From Neisseria perflava (GTDB taxonomy: Bacteria > Pseudomonadota > Gammaproteobacteria > Burkholderiales > Neisseriaceae), in the NCBI RefSeq assembly GCF_002863305.2, contig NZ_CP136962.1, forward strand, positions 806,001 through 870,000: 64,000 bases of DNA. The letters run 5' to 3'. The position numbers and the translations under genes were made by a program. This document shows, piece by piece, positions 1-8,881 of the stretch. Every line of letters starts with the position of its first letter. Position 1 is the first letter of the stretch. The notes below the pieces were generated by a model. The model saw only the letters and a program-made list of their open reading frames with translations. It had not been told where the DNA came from and did not search any database.

Positions 1-321
1 GGCATTTAACAGTACCTGTATATCGTTGCTTTCATTACTTTTCGCTATTTGGTACAGAACCGAATCAAATTCACGCATCAAACTGTATTGGACGATTTTT
101 TTCTCCCGCTTCAAATAATCAACCCATGACCAATCGTCATCCTCACATGGCTGAATATGTCGACTGACATCTAGCAAAAAAAATCTGAGTTTTTGCAGAT
201 AGGTATCCAAGGCGAGGGTTTTGTTTCCCGTATAGTTTGGATGGATGCGGATGCGTAAATAATAGGTGTTGTGATCTTCAAAATCTTTTAAATCATCAAA
301 CGACGAAACAAATTTCAACAT
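1..321 (-). CDS. Imm52-like immunity protein, partial (runs off window start)
   Basis: The reading frame starts with ATG at 319-321 and stays open to base 1, giving 107 residues of an incomplete protein. It begins MLKFVSSFDDL and closely parallels the next immunity gene, which begins MLKFVSGFNDL, so the two are paralogs. It lies 22 bases after the stop of a degenerate toxin tail, the same order (toxin then immunity) as the intact pair beside it. Inferred role: an extra or orphan cytoplasmic immunity protein against a Tox-REase-5-type nuclease. The family assignment is by resemblance only; the paralogy is seen directly. Confidence 0.6.
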   Translation of the reverse strand, partial: MLKFVSSFDDLKDFEDHNTYYLRIRIHPNYTGNKTLALDTYLQKLRFFLLDVSRHIQPCEDDDWSWVDYLKREKKIVQYSLMREFDSVLYQIAKSNESNDIQVLLNA

Positions 322-343
322 AACAATTCCTTAATTAAATGGT

Positions 344-500
344 TCAGGCACAAATATTCGGATTGTCATCGCACCATTGCTTCAATTCTTTCTGCTGTTT
401 TTTCTCCTGCTTCAACCGTTCTTCACGGTCTTTGCTGTCTTCAAACGATTTTTTTGTTCTTGAGGGGTCATGCTTTGTCCTATGTAGAGGTCGAATATTT
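344..500 (-). pseudogene. C-terminal remnant of a second Tox-REase-5-type effector
   Basis: The last 34 codons read FEDSKDREERLKQEKK and onward, ending DDNPNICA and a TGA at 344-346. They align with the end of the intact nuclease effector at 1421-2203 (FEDKEERDKRRREL...NNPDLPDVSI). Upstream codons continue only in another frame (IGQSMTPQEQKN), with the break at an A7 run near 446-452. Nothing of the catalytic part remains: the fragment ends close to the uptake-sequence hairpin at 502-533. It sits just ahead of the partial Imm52-like gene, so toxin tail and immunity gene look like leftovers of an older module. Confidence 0.6.
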
Positions 501-501
501 T

Positions 502-533
502 AGGCCGTCTGAAAAACCGTTTTCAGACGGCCT
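502..533 (-). terminator. Inverted uptake-sequence pair acting as terminator
   Basis: AGGCCGTCTGAA at 502-513 faces TTCAGACGGCCT at 522-533 with an 8-base loop. It lies 25 bases past the stop of the immunity gene at 558, where a terminator of the module is expected. Inverted DUS pairs are a known Neisseria terminator form. Confidence 0.75.
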
Positions 534-557
534 TCCTATCAATGAAACGGAACATGA

Positions 558-1403
558 TCAAAAAACAGGTAATAGCCCTTTTTCCCATAATGCGATTTCC
601 AAAAAATTGGCTTTCTGCACATGTTCGGCATTGAAAGAGGTAAACCACTCGTCTCGGTTGCTGACAACTAAGGTATTTTTGCCGTCTATGTCGATAGCCT
701 CCGCCGTGTCGGGAATATCGCTTTGACCGATTTTGTGCGGCAGTCCTATCATCCATGCACAAGTCCCGCGGTGTGGGAAGACAGCGTAGCTGCCTTCGTA
801 ATAGTCGGGGGACGTGGGGAAACGTATATTGAAAATGTCGTCGTCTATTTCGACCAAGGTAACGGGATAATGTCTGTAAATCAGTCTGACTATATCGATA
901 ATGTCTTTTTTGTTTAGCAACGGTTTTCTGTCTTCATGACGCCATACGCCGTGAAATGAAAGTTCCAAACGGTTATGTTTTTTCAGCATACAATCTGTTT
1001 TAAGTTGGGTATGATAACTGGCAATAATCAAATCCTTATCATCCAAGCTGTCTCCGTATGCGAAAGTATAGAGATCGATATTAGGGAAAACTATTTCATC
1101 GTTATCATCCTCTGCATTAAGCTTGATCATCTTTTGACAGAGTACTTCCATATCTTGGGGTAAATGGAGGGTAATAATCTTTTTTTGTCTTCTGGAATAT
1201 TCATACCAAAATAAATTCCCATATTTTAGAACATGGATATTATGTCTAATATCGGCAAAAAACTTTTCCATATTTTCCAAGGAAAAACGGATTGTCTCAT
1301 TTTTATCATATACATCTTCCTGCTTCATATAGGCTCGTATGCGGTAGGTGATTTTTTGTTCATCCTCAGGCAAGTCATTAAATCCAGAAACAAACTTTAA
1401 CAT
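558..1403 (-). CDS. Imm52-like cytoplasmic immunity protein
   Basis: A 281-residue protein without signal peptide or membrane segment, so cytoplasmic. It ends with a segment resembling the Imm52 family C-terminus (NRDEWFTSFNAEHVQKANFLE...EKGLLPVF). From memory, Imm52 proteins are encoded next to Tox-REase-5 nuclease toxins, which matches the gene 17 bases upstream. Inferred role: binding and blocking the nuclease so the producer and its kin survive. It is the last gene of the vgrG1 module, before the inverted uptake-sequence terminator. The partial gene at 1-321 is a paralog. The family name is a resemblance call; the immunity role also rests on context. Confidence 0.65.
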   Translation of the reverse strand: MLKFVSGFNDLPEDEQKITYRIRAYMKQEDVYDKNETIRFSLENMEKFFADIRHNIHVLKYGNLFWYEYSRRQKKIITLHLPQDMEVLCQKMIKLNAEDDNDEIVFPNIDLYTFAYGDSLDDKDLIIASYHTQLKTDCMLKKHNRLELSFHGVWRHEDRKPLLNKKDIIDIVRLIYRHYPVTLVEIDDDIFNIRFPTSPDYYEGSYAVFPHRGTCAWMIGLPHKIGQSDIPDTAEAIDIDGKNTLVVSNRDEWFTSFNAEHVQKANFLEIALWEKGLLPVF

Positions 1404-1420
1404 TTTAATTTCCTTTTAAG

Positions 1421-2203
1421 TTAAATAGACACATCAGGTAGATCAGGATTATTTCGATAATATTCTTGTAGTTCACGTCTTCTTTTATCCCGTTCTTCTT
1501 TATCTTCAAAGGGAGTATGATGAACACTGATAGAATTTTTGGCAAATGCTTTAATATCAATAAGCTTTGTAAAAATCTTGTAAGTTTTTATCTCTTTTAA
1601 ATGCCATTCAAGCTTAATTTCTTTACCTCCCGTCAGCTGACGCTTCTTAATGATGATTTGTTCTTGCTTTTTTAGTTGTTTGACAAATCCTTTAACTACG
1701 CTTTCCCAAATCCTCTCTCCATTCTTAATCCGGTCAATCCAATCATACCGGCCTTTGGCTTCAGCCAAGGTGCAGTAATCCTGCCAAAAACCATCCCATC
1801 TGTTGTAACCGCCAAAAGACCATTCTGTCAGTAACCCACCTTCATGAATAAAAGCAAATGAAGCCTTCATGTTGGCAATATAAAGCTGGTACTCCACCCA
1901 AGGTTTAAACTTACTTTGTTTAACAAAAAACGGTTTCCCCTCACACCGTACCGAAGGTAGGCAGCGACAGTCCTTCTTCCGATTCCTCGCACTTTCCTCC
2001 GCCTCTCTTGCCGTTACTGCTGGACGGGCAATGGCCTGCCCGTTTTCCATTGCGGCAGGTCTGGTTACGGAACTTGGATAGCCAGGTGAAACTGGGAAAG
2101 GGGGGCGAATGCCGCTTCCAGGTATAGGGCGGACAGCGCCTCCTGATACGGGGCCAGTATTCGGTATAGGACGGATGATCCAAGGTGCGACTATTCCCCC
2201 CAT
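1421..2203 (-). CDS. T6SS nuclease effector, Tox-REase-5 type (TseT-like)
   Basis: A 260-residue protein. Residues 1-65 are rich in Pro and Gly (repeated PIP), a likely flexible or spike-facing part. Residues 85-160 look like a Tox-REase-5 restriction-fold nuclease: PW-x-x-YQ (Tyr105-Gln106), WDGF with Asp137, then LAEAKGRYD with Glu148 and Lys150, fitting the D...ExK active site. The C-terminal third is basic and helical. The closest known parallel is TseT of Pseudomonas aeruginosa. It overlaps the upstream 134-residue gene by 13 bases and is followed by an Imm52-like gene, a standard effector/immunity order. The effector is expected to degrade target-cell DNA after delivery by VgrG1 with help from the DUF4123 protein. 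Confidence 0.75.
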   Translation of the reverse strand: MGGIVAPWIIRPIPNTGPVSGGAVRPIPGSGIRPPFPVSPGYPSSVTRPAAMENGQAIARPAVTAREAEESARNRKKDCRCLPSVRCEGKPFFVKQSKFKPWVEYQLYIANMKASFAFIHEGGLLTEWSFGGYNRWDGFWQDYCTLAEAKGRYDWIDRIKNGERIWESVVKGFVKQLKKQEQIIIKKRQLTGGKEIKLEWHLKEIKTYKIFTKLIDIKAFAKNSISVHHTPFEDKEERDKRRRELQEYYRNNPDLPDVSI

Positions 2204-2595
2204 TCGACCTCCATACCAAACATTTCGTAATTGCGTGCCGCCCAGTCTGCCAAAGCAATCTGGTCTTCAATACCCAGGGCGACAGTTTCGCTTTTGCGAA
2301 TTTCCCGCGCCAACTCGGGATTATCCATCGGCGTTACGCCGTTGTTGACCGCATAAATGCCGTAACGCACCAAGAGTCTGTCATCGTCCTCAAAACCGTA
2401 TTTCTGAGCATCCCTCACAACGTCGTCCAAAATCGGATTGAGGTCTTTGCCTTTGATATTGGCCTTTAAAAGGGGAAACTGCTCTTCCCCAGCCTTTCTA
2501 ATAACCCTTTCCAGCCATTCCTTGGTTTCCAAGTCTTCCAAATAGCGTTGCTGGAATTCGTCCAGTGCGAAAACCATTTCATCGTTATTTTTCAT
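2191..2595 (-). CDS. Small unknown protein of the vgrG1 module
   Basis: A 134-residue acidic, mostly helical protein (start MKNNDEMVFALDEF) without export signal. It overlaps the DUF4123 adaptor gene by 11 bases and the nuclease gene by 13, so the four genes vgrG, adaptor, this gene and effector are probably translationally coupled. I do not recognise a family. The position between adaptor and effector suggests a co-chaperone or loading factor for the nuclease, by inference only. It shows no damage. Confidence 0.6.
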   Translation of the reverse strand: MKNNDEMVFALDEFQQRYLEDLETKEWLERVIRKAGEEQFPLLKANIKGKDLNPILDDVVRDAQKYGFEDDDRLLVRYGIYAVNNGVTPMDNPELAREIRKSETVALGIEDQIALADWAARNYEMFGMEVEWGE

Positions 2596-3127
2596 CTTCC
2601 TTCCTTTCGTAGAGCTGATATTGCCCGATGCGGGTATCCCAAAACATACATTGGTCGATTTTATTCCAAAAGCGTTCTGCCTGGTACTCTTGCAAGATAT
2701 TGAAAAATGCGGGCATAACGCGCGGATCGTAAAAGCGGAACAGGACTTCCCTGCCGTTTTTCATGCTGCTATTTAAAAAAATCTGAAGGTGTTTCTGCAA
2801 TTCGATTAAAGGATAACTACTCCAAAGCCATATTACGGCGTTTCGTACCTTTTCGGATTTATGCAAGTAATTTAAAGCATCTTCATCCGCATCAAAAGAC
2901 GGGCTTTCAATCAGGCACAAATGGGGAGCCAAATCAGGATAGATTTCTTCAGGTGTGTTTTCAAACAGACTGACCGAGTAAGTAAAGCATCCTATTTTCT
3001 GTTTCCTGTCCAGCTCCATTCGAGTGAGTGGATTAAAAGCTGCCATATCGATAATGGCATATAAACTTCTTACCTGATGCCGCTTTCTTCCAAAGTTTTC
3101 TACAACTTGTTTTTTAGCGTAAAACAT
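2585..3127 (-). CDS. DUF4123 effector chaperone/adaptor (Tap/TEC-like)
   Basis: A 180-residue DUF4123 protein. Family marks are YAIIDMAAF (residues 23-31), SLFENTPEE followed by LAPHLCLIE, and the LFRFYDPRVM motif near residue 131. DUF4123 proteins bind a cognate effector and load it onto a matching VgrG tip. It overlaps the end of vgrG1 by 14 bases. Only this vgrG copy has such an adaptor, and only its VgrG ends in a short helical-looking tail (QETRLSRSCLKKAAEEG) instead of a beta-rich domain, so tail and adaptor probably recognise each other. Confidence 0.85.
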   Translation of the reverse strand: MFYAKKQVVENFGRKRHQVRSLYAIIDMAAFNPLTRMELDRKQKIGCFTYSVSLFENTPEEIYPDLAPHLCLIESPSFDADEDALNYLHKSEKVRNAVIWLWSSYPLIELQKHLQIFLNSSMKNGREVLFRFYDPRVMPAFFNILQEYQAERFWNKIDQCMFWDTRIGQYQLYERKEDEK

Positions 3128-5462
3128 ATGCGCTTCCTTCTTCAGCCGCTTTTTTCAAACACGATCGAGATAACCGGGTTTCTTGCATAAGCGGTAATGC
3201 AAAATCTTTTTGTGCCGCCCCATTCACCACCAACGGCGCCCTCACCCGCACCACCTTCGGGCTCCCGATCTCCACTTCCCCGTTGCTCAGTTTGATATAC
3301 GCCCCCTTGCAGGTGATCAGAATCTCTTCCTTCGCCGCTATGGTGATTTTCCCTGCGCTGCTGGTTAACGTTGCGTCCTTTAAGGCATTCAGCTGCAATT
3401 CGTCATTCTGTGCCTGCACTTCCACTTTGCCCTGATTGGCCTGCATCTTGATGCCGCTGCTTTGCGCAAACAGGTTAACGCTCTCTGCCGCATGGGCGGT
3501 CAGGCTTTGGCCGGCGGTAATGTCGGTATGGTTGCCGCTGACCAGGTGGATGTTTTCATTGGCGGTGTGAAGTTGGCTTTGTTCTGTTGCGGTGGCAATG
3601 CCGGCGGGAGCGGTTTGGATTAAACCGGCCTCTTTCAGGTCTTTAAGGGCGTCTTTCAGACGGCCTCTTTGGGTTTCTTCATCGGTGTTGTGGTTGTTGG
3701 CGGTTTGGGCGGCTTTGTTCAGGCTTTTGGCCAGGGAGAGTGCCTGTTCGAGTTGGGAGATGGCATCGTCCATATCCAGCACTTTGCCGTTGGCATCCTG
3801 GTTTTGTGCGCTGACGAGTATGCCCTTGCCGGCCCGTACCGCGCCCCAACCGTCGGTTCTGAGTTCGAAGCCTTCGCCATTCTCTCCGCGTTTGTTGCGG
3901 TTTGAGTCGACGATGTGGCCGAGGTTGAGTTGGGATTTCTGATAGTCGGTGGCGAGTTTGATGTGTTCCTGTCCCTGCAGGTCTTCCATCCTGAGTTTGT
4001 TGTTCGCCCAGGTACGGATGACGTTTCTTGTGTTCCAGTCTGCAGGAATGTGGTCGGTATGGGCACTGTCGTGCATGACGCCGGAGATATACGGACGGTC
4101 GGGATTACCCTGTACGAAGGACAGCATCACTTCGGTGCCTTCGTGTAAGGGGAAGTGGATGCCGTATTCGGGACCGGCATAGGGTTTGGCCAGTCGGACG
4201 GGACGGCTTTCCCCGCCCGGACTCCATTCGTCCAAATCAAACGGTAATTTGACGCGGTAACGGCCCATATCGTCTATATAGGCGTAGGTGCAGTTCTCAG
4301 CCGCGGTTACCCGTGCCGGTAAGGTACCGTCGATATGCGGACGCGGGGTGATGCGTTCGGGACGGTAGGCGAGTTGGGCGGGGATGGTGGTAAAGGTATG
4401 GCTGTAGGCGGTATCTCGGCTGCCGCTGTGTTCCATGGAAAGTACCAGCCAGCCGTCGGGTGCTTCTGGGAAGGAGACATCGGTTTGGAACACCTTCATC
4501 GGCGTCATAGAGACGACGTTGCCGCTACCGTTGGCGATGGTTTGGCGGCAGAGGTTGGCTTCGTTCAACAGGGTCGTCTGAACTTGGGCTTCGTCGGTTG
4601 TTTTGGGATGAAGGCCCCAGTGCTGCTGTTTGCCCAATAAGACGGTATTGTCGGCTGATTCTTCGGACTGTTTGTTGTCGGTTTCGGCAAAAAGGTCGGT
4701 ATCGGCACTGCGGTAGTTGTAGTCGGCCGTGCGTATGCCTTCGACGATGGGGTTGTGGCGGATGCTTAAGTTGAAGAGTGCTTCGGTACCGACACTCTCC
4801 AATCCGGCATGGGGTCGGTAGGAAACGGGTAAGCCTTGGCTGCGCCAATAGTGTGCGGGACTGTCGCCGAAGACGACTACGTCGCCATGTTGTTCATGCT
4901 GTTCGAAGGCATACCAAATGCCCTCTTCTTCACACAGACGGTTGATAAAGTCGAAGTCGCTTTCGAGATATTGGGTGACATACTCGCGTACAGCGTAGTT
5001 GCGGCTCTTTTGGAAACGGTAGTCGACACCGGAGAAGCCGTGGTGTTTGAAGACGGCGGCAACGATGTCGGGGACGGTTTGGTATTGGAACAGCCGGGAA
5101 GTCTGGAAATGTTTTAAAGCCGCGAAGCGCGGCTCTAAAACAAAGCGGTAAACGGTTTCATCCTTGGAAACCGACAACTTCTCGCATGAGGTGATAATGC
5201 CCTGCCATTGCTTCGCCGGGGGATCGTCTGAAGCAGACCCGAATGCCCCGGCCACTTCCGACAGTAAGCCTTCCTGCGGACGAATCTCAAATGCTGCGCG
5301 TTGGTTGAGGTAGGAAGAGAGAGGCAGGGAGGAATCGGTGGAGGTGGCAGTGATTTCGACACGGTAAGCGGTGTTGACCGCTTCGGTTGCACTGAAGGAG
5401 CGGACTGAAAGTGAGGGGGAAAAACGGGCGAAGGTGAGGTGGTAGGATTAGCGGGCGGTCAT
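3114..5462 (-). pseudogene. vgrG: VgrG spike protein, copy 1, with nonsense codon 5
   Basis: Homologous to the two full-length VgrG genes in the window. The original start is the ATG at 5460-5462, but codon 5 is TAA (5448-5450) where the other copies have CAA or the like (MTARQSYHL). The remainder is open, and a GTG at 5253-5255 could give a 713-residue protein without about 70 N-terminal residues. The rest holds the gp27-like part, the gp5 OB region (GRYRVKLPFDLDEW), and the DUF2345 needle up to RVRAPLVVNG, then a unique 33-residue tail. The DUF4123/Tox-REase-5/Imm52 module follows, overlapping by 14 bases. Whether it is dead, re-initiated or switchable is open; a single base change would restore it. 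Confidence 0.8.
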
Positions 5463-5494
5463 AAGGTTAATATCCGACTGACGATGAGCCCTGT

Positions 5495-5523
5495 ATAGTA
5501 ACGGGGATAATGCCGATGGTAAA
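5495..5523 (-). promoter_or_regulatory. Candidate sigma-70 promoter of vgrG1
   Basis: On the minus strand, TTTACC (5518-5523) and TACTAT (5495-5500) are spaced 17 bases, 33 bases before the original vgrG start. The same arrangement is kept ahead of the intact copies (about 30967-30995 and 54117-54145). No strong Shine-Dalgarno is seen; GATATTA-C-CTT precedes the ATG in all copies. Confidence 0.35.
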
Positions 5524-5599
5524 GCGAATGGGATGAATGGGGGGGAAGGCCGTCTGAACGATTGAAATAAGAGATAAAGAGACATTTTACCCCGCCCTA

Positions 5600-5930
5600 T
5601 TCCACCATTCAGGGAAAAAGTGGTAAATTAAGCAGCCACATTTCTCTTTAAAACCATTGATTTTATACTAAAAATTGGAGTACTATTAACTTACTCTCTA
5701 GAGTATCATTAATTCTCATTTGACATATAGGAACAATAAGCGGAATTTGTTGAAGAATGGAGAAAAGGAAATTAATTTATATTATGTTAAATTAATAATG
5801 CTAGTATTTTAGCCTGCTAACTCCTGTTTCTCTAAGTAGTTCAATCACTTACAAAATTCAAAAACAAAAAGGCCGTCTGAAATTTTTCAGACGACCTTTT
5901 TGTTTATATTCCCCAGCCTTTTCTCAACAA
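5600..5930. repeat. vgrG-associated intergenic repeat, copy A
   Basis: An AT-rich noncoding block between a DUF3396 immunity gene and vgrG1. It starts around CCCTATTCCACC, contains the 17-base core AAAAATTGGAGTACTAT (5670-5686), a second block TTTATATTATGTTAAATT (5776-5793), and ends in an uptake-sequence hairpin (5870-5897). Further copies lie at 15285-15690, 31065-31385 and 48285-48593, with partial ones at 17277-17351 and 54212-54300. It sits upstream of vgrG genes, so it may hold their regulation or a long 5' leader, and it supplies homology for cassette exchange. Confidence 0.75.
5864..5905. terminator. Bidirectional terminator pairing two uptake-sequence dialects
   Basis: AGGCCGTCTGAA (5870-5881) is opposed by TTCAGACGACCT (5886-5897), the AGGTCGTCTGAA variant, flanked by A-rich and T-rich arms (AAACAAAAA / TTTTTGTTT). 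The hairpin should stop transcripts from the DUF3396 immunity gene. A near-identical copy lies at 15647-15688. Confidence 0.75.
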
Positions 5931-6050
5931 ATTCCTTGTTGTTAAAGTCTCCGGTTATTTCAATAAGCAATTTGTCCAAGACTTTATTCAGGGATTGCTT
6001 CGGTGTTATTTTTTAGACCCACCTGCCGACTGATTGTTTATAGCCTGGCT

Positions 6051-7304
6051 TTACCATATAGGTTTTCTACGCAACGGCTCGTCATGGTCTCCTTTGACAA
6101 GCTCCCAAATCGTCAGACCCATTTGGGGGCCGAGAAGTGCTTTTTGCGTTCTCTCCCCTTCTCCTTCAGGGAAAATTTCTCCTTTATTGAAATGACGGGT
6201 TTCGCCGTTAAAGCTGGTAATTTTCCATATGCCCGAAATCGGGACAGGTTCTTCCTCGACGCCGATGATTTCCTGCGGTGCTTGAGTGTAGATCTTTTTG
6301 CCGTCTTTTTCTTCCACTTCCCAACCGTCCCATCTTCTCGACCAATAATACATCTGTTCGCGGGTAATGCCGCCCATATTCTCGCGAGGATATTTTTCAC
6401 GTATCGGTTCTAAAGCGCGGTTTAGCGCAATATAGTCCAAGGGTAAATCTTCGTGGATATCTCCGGTTTCAGGCAAATTGCCGATTTTGAAAACTTTGAT
6501 ACCTGCTATATCACGCATCTTAATATCGGGATGATTCGCTAAAACAGGCTCTATCCTGCCTGCCGGCAGCTGTCCGTAAAGTTCCCTACCAACCAGAGTG
6601 TACCAACTGATACTGCGTATGTTGTATCTATAAAAAGTTGACAAATAATCGGTTGTAACCGGAATCAGACCGAAATTCTCGCGGCAAACTCCGTATTCGT
6701 ATGGCGCACCATCGTAATAGTTATGCGGTGGAATTGCTGCCAGACCGATATAGCCATGGAAAACATCCAGCTTCTCTGCAATCTTGTCGACAAACTCATC
6801 CAGTTTTGCCAAATCTTGGGGGGAAGACAAAATTTCCAGTGGAAGATTAAAAAGCAGAGTGCCTAGCGGCATATGCGGCTCATTTGCCCAACCTGCGGCA
6901 ATAGAGGAGATACTGAAATAATAGGATGCGCTGGTATCTGCATGCTCGCTTTGCATCCACCAATCAACCTCGGAAGCATTTTCGGTTCTTTCATCCAGCC
7001 AACGGTACACCTTATTCCGTTCTTTAAGGTACGACTTCTCACTCAACTTGATCTGGCGCATCCGACCGCTTCTGTTCCGTGTGCCGGTTCCTATCTCATG
7101 GCTGGCTATTGTCAGCTTGTCTTTCGACCATTCGTAATAGAAATCCATCAAACCGGTTAAGGCATCGGCGACATCATCACGGGTATTAAAATAGATTGCG
7201 CCACGTATGCCCAGTTTCAACAGGGTAAAGTCATGTTCGTTGTTACGTTTGCTGCGGTCGGCGGTATAGTGGATGGCAATGAGTTTCTTTTCAGTATCAT
7301 TCAT
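6051..7304 (-). CDS. DUF3396 (TsiV-type) immunity protein, copy 1
   Basis: A 417-residue cytoplasmic protein. The first ~310 residues fit DUF3396, the family of T6SS immunity proteins for VRR-Nuc effectors: SEHADTSASYYF near residue 120, then PHNYYDGAPYEYGVCRENFGLIPVTTDY and SISWYTLVGRELYGQLP. The last ~100 residues form an added domain (SGIWKITSFNGETRHFNKGEIFPEGE). It follows the VRR-Nuc effector by 17 bases. A 411-residue paralog at 15834-17069 is nearly identical over its C-terminal two thirds and differs mainly around residues 70-125, where binding specificity may lie. It should protect the producer from the TseV-like nuclease. Confidence 0.8.
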   Translation of the reverse strand: MNDTEKKLIAIHYTADRSKRNNEHDFTLLKLGIRGAIYFNTRDDVADALTGLMDFYYEWSKDKLTIASHEIGTGTRNRSGRMRQIKLSEKSYLKERNKVYRWLDERTENASEVDWWMQSEHADTSASYYFSISSIAAGWANEPHMPLGTLLFNLPLEILSSPQDLAKLDEFVDKIAEKLDVFHGYIGLAAIPPHNYYDGAPYEYGVCRENFGLIPVTTDYLSTFYRYNIRSISWYTLVGRELYGQLPAGRIEPVLANHPDIKMRDIAGIKVFKIGNLPETGDIHEDLPLDYIALNRALEPIREKYPRENMGGITREQMYYWSRRWDGWEVEEKDGKKIYTQAPQEIIGVEEEPVPISGIWKITSFNGETRHFNKGEIFPEGEGERTQKALLGPQMGLTIWELVKGDHDEPLRRKPIW

Positions 7305-7321
7305 GAATTATCCTTTCTTGA

Positions 7322-8881
7322 TTAAAATGAAGATTTGTATCCGGCGGCGCAACTGTTGCGGGCTTCTTCTTTGCTGGTGATGATTTCCCCATTACAACCT
7401 ACTATGGTTACATGAGGACTGGCATCATACTCTTCTTTGCTTGCATCTCTAATATATGCAACTTGATCAATGGTATAAGTATTTCCTTCTACAACAGGTA
7501 TTCCTTCTTTGAAATGAAATAAGGTATAGCCCAAGTCAAATTTACGAAGGAGCTCTATTTTCTTCTCAACAGCCTCTTCTATTTCTTCATCAGTAAAATC
7601 AATAGTCTCAGCATTTGCACTGCTCCATAGGCCTAATCCAGCTGCCACAACAGAGCCGCTTCTCACAATATTTAATCCTAGTTGTGGTGCGCGGGCAGCC
7701 ATCGCTAAAAGCGACAGAACGGCAGGAAGCATTTCCACAATAATAGGTGCTAAAAAGACAGACAAAGTGCCCACAATGGTAATTTCTATAATCAACATCA
7801 AAACATCTTCACCACGAATAAGAACCTTTGTTTCGATTTTTTCGGCAGATACCAAAGTCAATGCATCAAGATCAGATTCTTGCTGAAGGTATTTTAATGC
7901 CTTCAGCATGCTCTGCTTGTCAGCTAACGGCTTTGATGTGTCATTGTCTTCATTTTGCCAGAAAAGTATATCCTGTGTTGCGTGGAAACTACCTTTTTTG
8001 CCATTTAGCCAAGGGATATCTTGGAATAGCTTTAAGGTTTCAGGGCTATACTCTAATTGTGATTGTTTTTGAGGAGAAAGAAGGGGGGTCAAATTCTGAT
8101 CTCCTGTTTTGGAAGTTGCAGGAGCATTTGCCCATTTCTCCCATCTAAATGCTCCATTGCGATTTGGTTCTTGAGTAAATACAGGAGCCAGTTCGGTTGC
8201 AGTTTCATGAGTCTTTCTCCCTTCAGACGAACTAATATGCAACAACGTCAGGCCTAAATCCTTAGCATTCATACGGATGAGATTTTTTGATTTACCTCTC
8301 AAGATTCTCAAATAATTTCTTTCCTGTCCATTATTCCAATTATCACTCTTACCGCTTTCATACTGGAATTTAATTTCGACAATACGTAATAAATTATCGG
8401 GAAAATCTTGTAGATACCATTTGTTTTTTTTGTGATTAGGAATTTGAAAAATGGGATCGTCGGCTGTCAAACTGCTGCCATCCCATTTTTTACCTATCCA
8501 CATCAGATTTTTATCTTTCAGGATAACAAGGTCGGTACGTACAAAAAATGAGTTTTTTAATACGCCTTTCGATCTAATTCCATAATAAACCGATCGATGC
8601 TGTCCATCTGTTTTACTGGAAGATAGAACGGGAATGGGCATTGTTTGCTCATCTCCAGGAATTTCCCATTTAGATTCTGCCTTATACTCCCATTTATGGG
8701 AATTAAGGTACTCATCCGCACGAATCAAAGCAGAAAAGCGACTTTGATATTCTTTGCCACGTCTGGATTGTTTAACCGTTTTCATGGTTATGTCCGCTTT
8801 GATATAAATATACCCATAGTTCAAGCGGCTTGGTAGTTTCGCGTATTTTTCATTCTCGTTAACGGTGGTAATCAGTGTCAT
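7322..8881 (-). CDS. VRR-Nuc T6SS nuclease effector (TseV-like)
   Basis: A 519-residue protein whose start overlaps the vgrG2 stop by one base (TAATG). Residues ~110-195 carry VRR-Nuc marks: RTDLVI with Asp117, VEIKF with Glu169 and Lys171, and GQERNYLRI with Gln186 and Tyr190, matching the D...ExK...Q core. Residues ~359-395 and 400-420 are strongly hydrophobic, perhaps for translocation. An acidic, Cys-containing C-terminus follows. VRR-Nuc T6SS effectors of the TseV group are structure-specific nucleases neutralised by DUF3396 proteins, which is exactly the next gene. Its vgrG is 5'-truncated, so expression is uncertain. A C-terminal fragment of a second copy is at 17087-17270. Confidence 0.78.
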   Translation of the reverse strand: MTLITTVNENEKYAKLPSRLNYGYIYIKADITMKTVKQSRRGKEYQSRFSALIRADEYLNSHKWEYKAESKWEIPGDEQTMPIPVLSSSKTDGQHRSVYYGIRSKGVLKNSFFVRTDLVILKDKNLMWIGKKWDGSSLTADDPIFQIPNHKKNKWYLQDFPDNLLRIVEIKFQYESGKSDNWNNGQERNYLRILRGKSKNLIRMNAKDLGLTLLHISSSEGRKTHETATELAPVFTQEPNRNGAFRWEKWANAPATSKTGDQNLTPLLSPQKQSQLEYSPETLKLFQDIPWLNGKKGSFHATQDILFWQNEDNDTSKPLADKQSMLKALKYLQQESDLDALTLVSAEKIETKVLIRGEDVLMLIIEITIVGTLSVFLAPIIVEMLPAVLSLLAMAARAPQLGLNIVRSGSVVAAGLGLWSSANAETIDFTDEEIEEAVEKKIELLRKFDLGYTLFHFKEGIPVVEGNTYTIDQVAYIRDASKEEYDASPHVTIVGCNGEIITSKEEARNSCAAGYKSSF

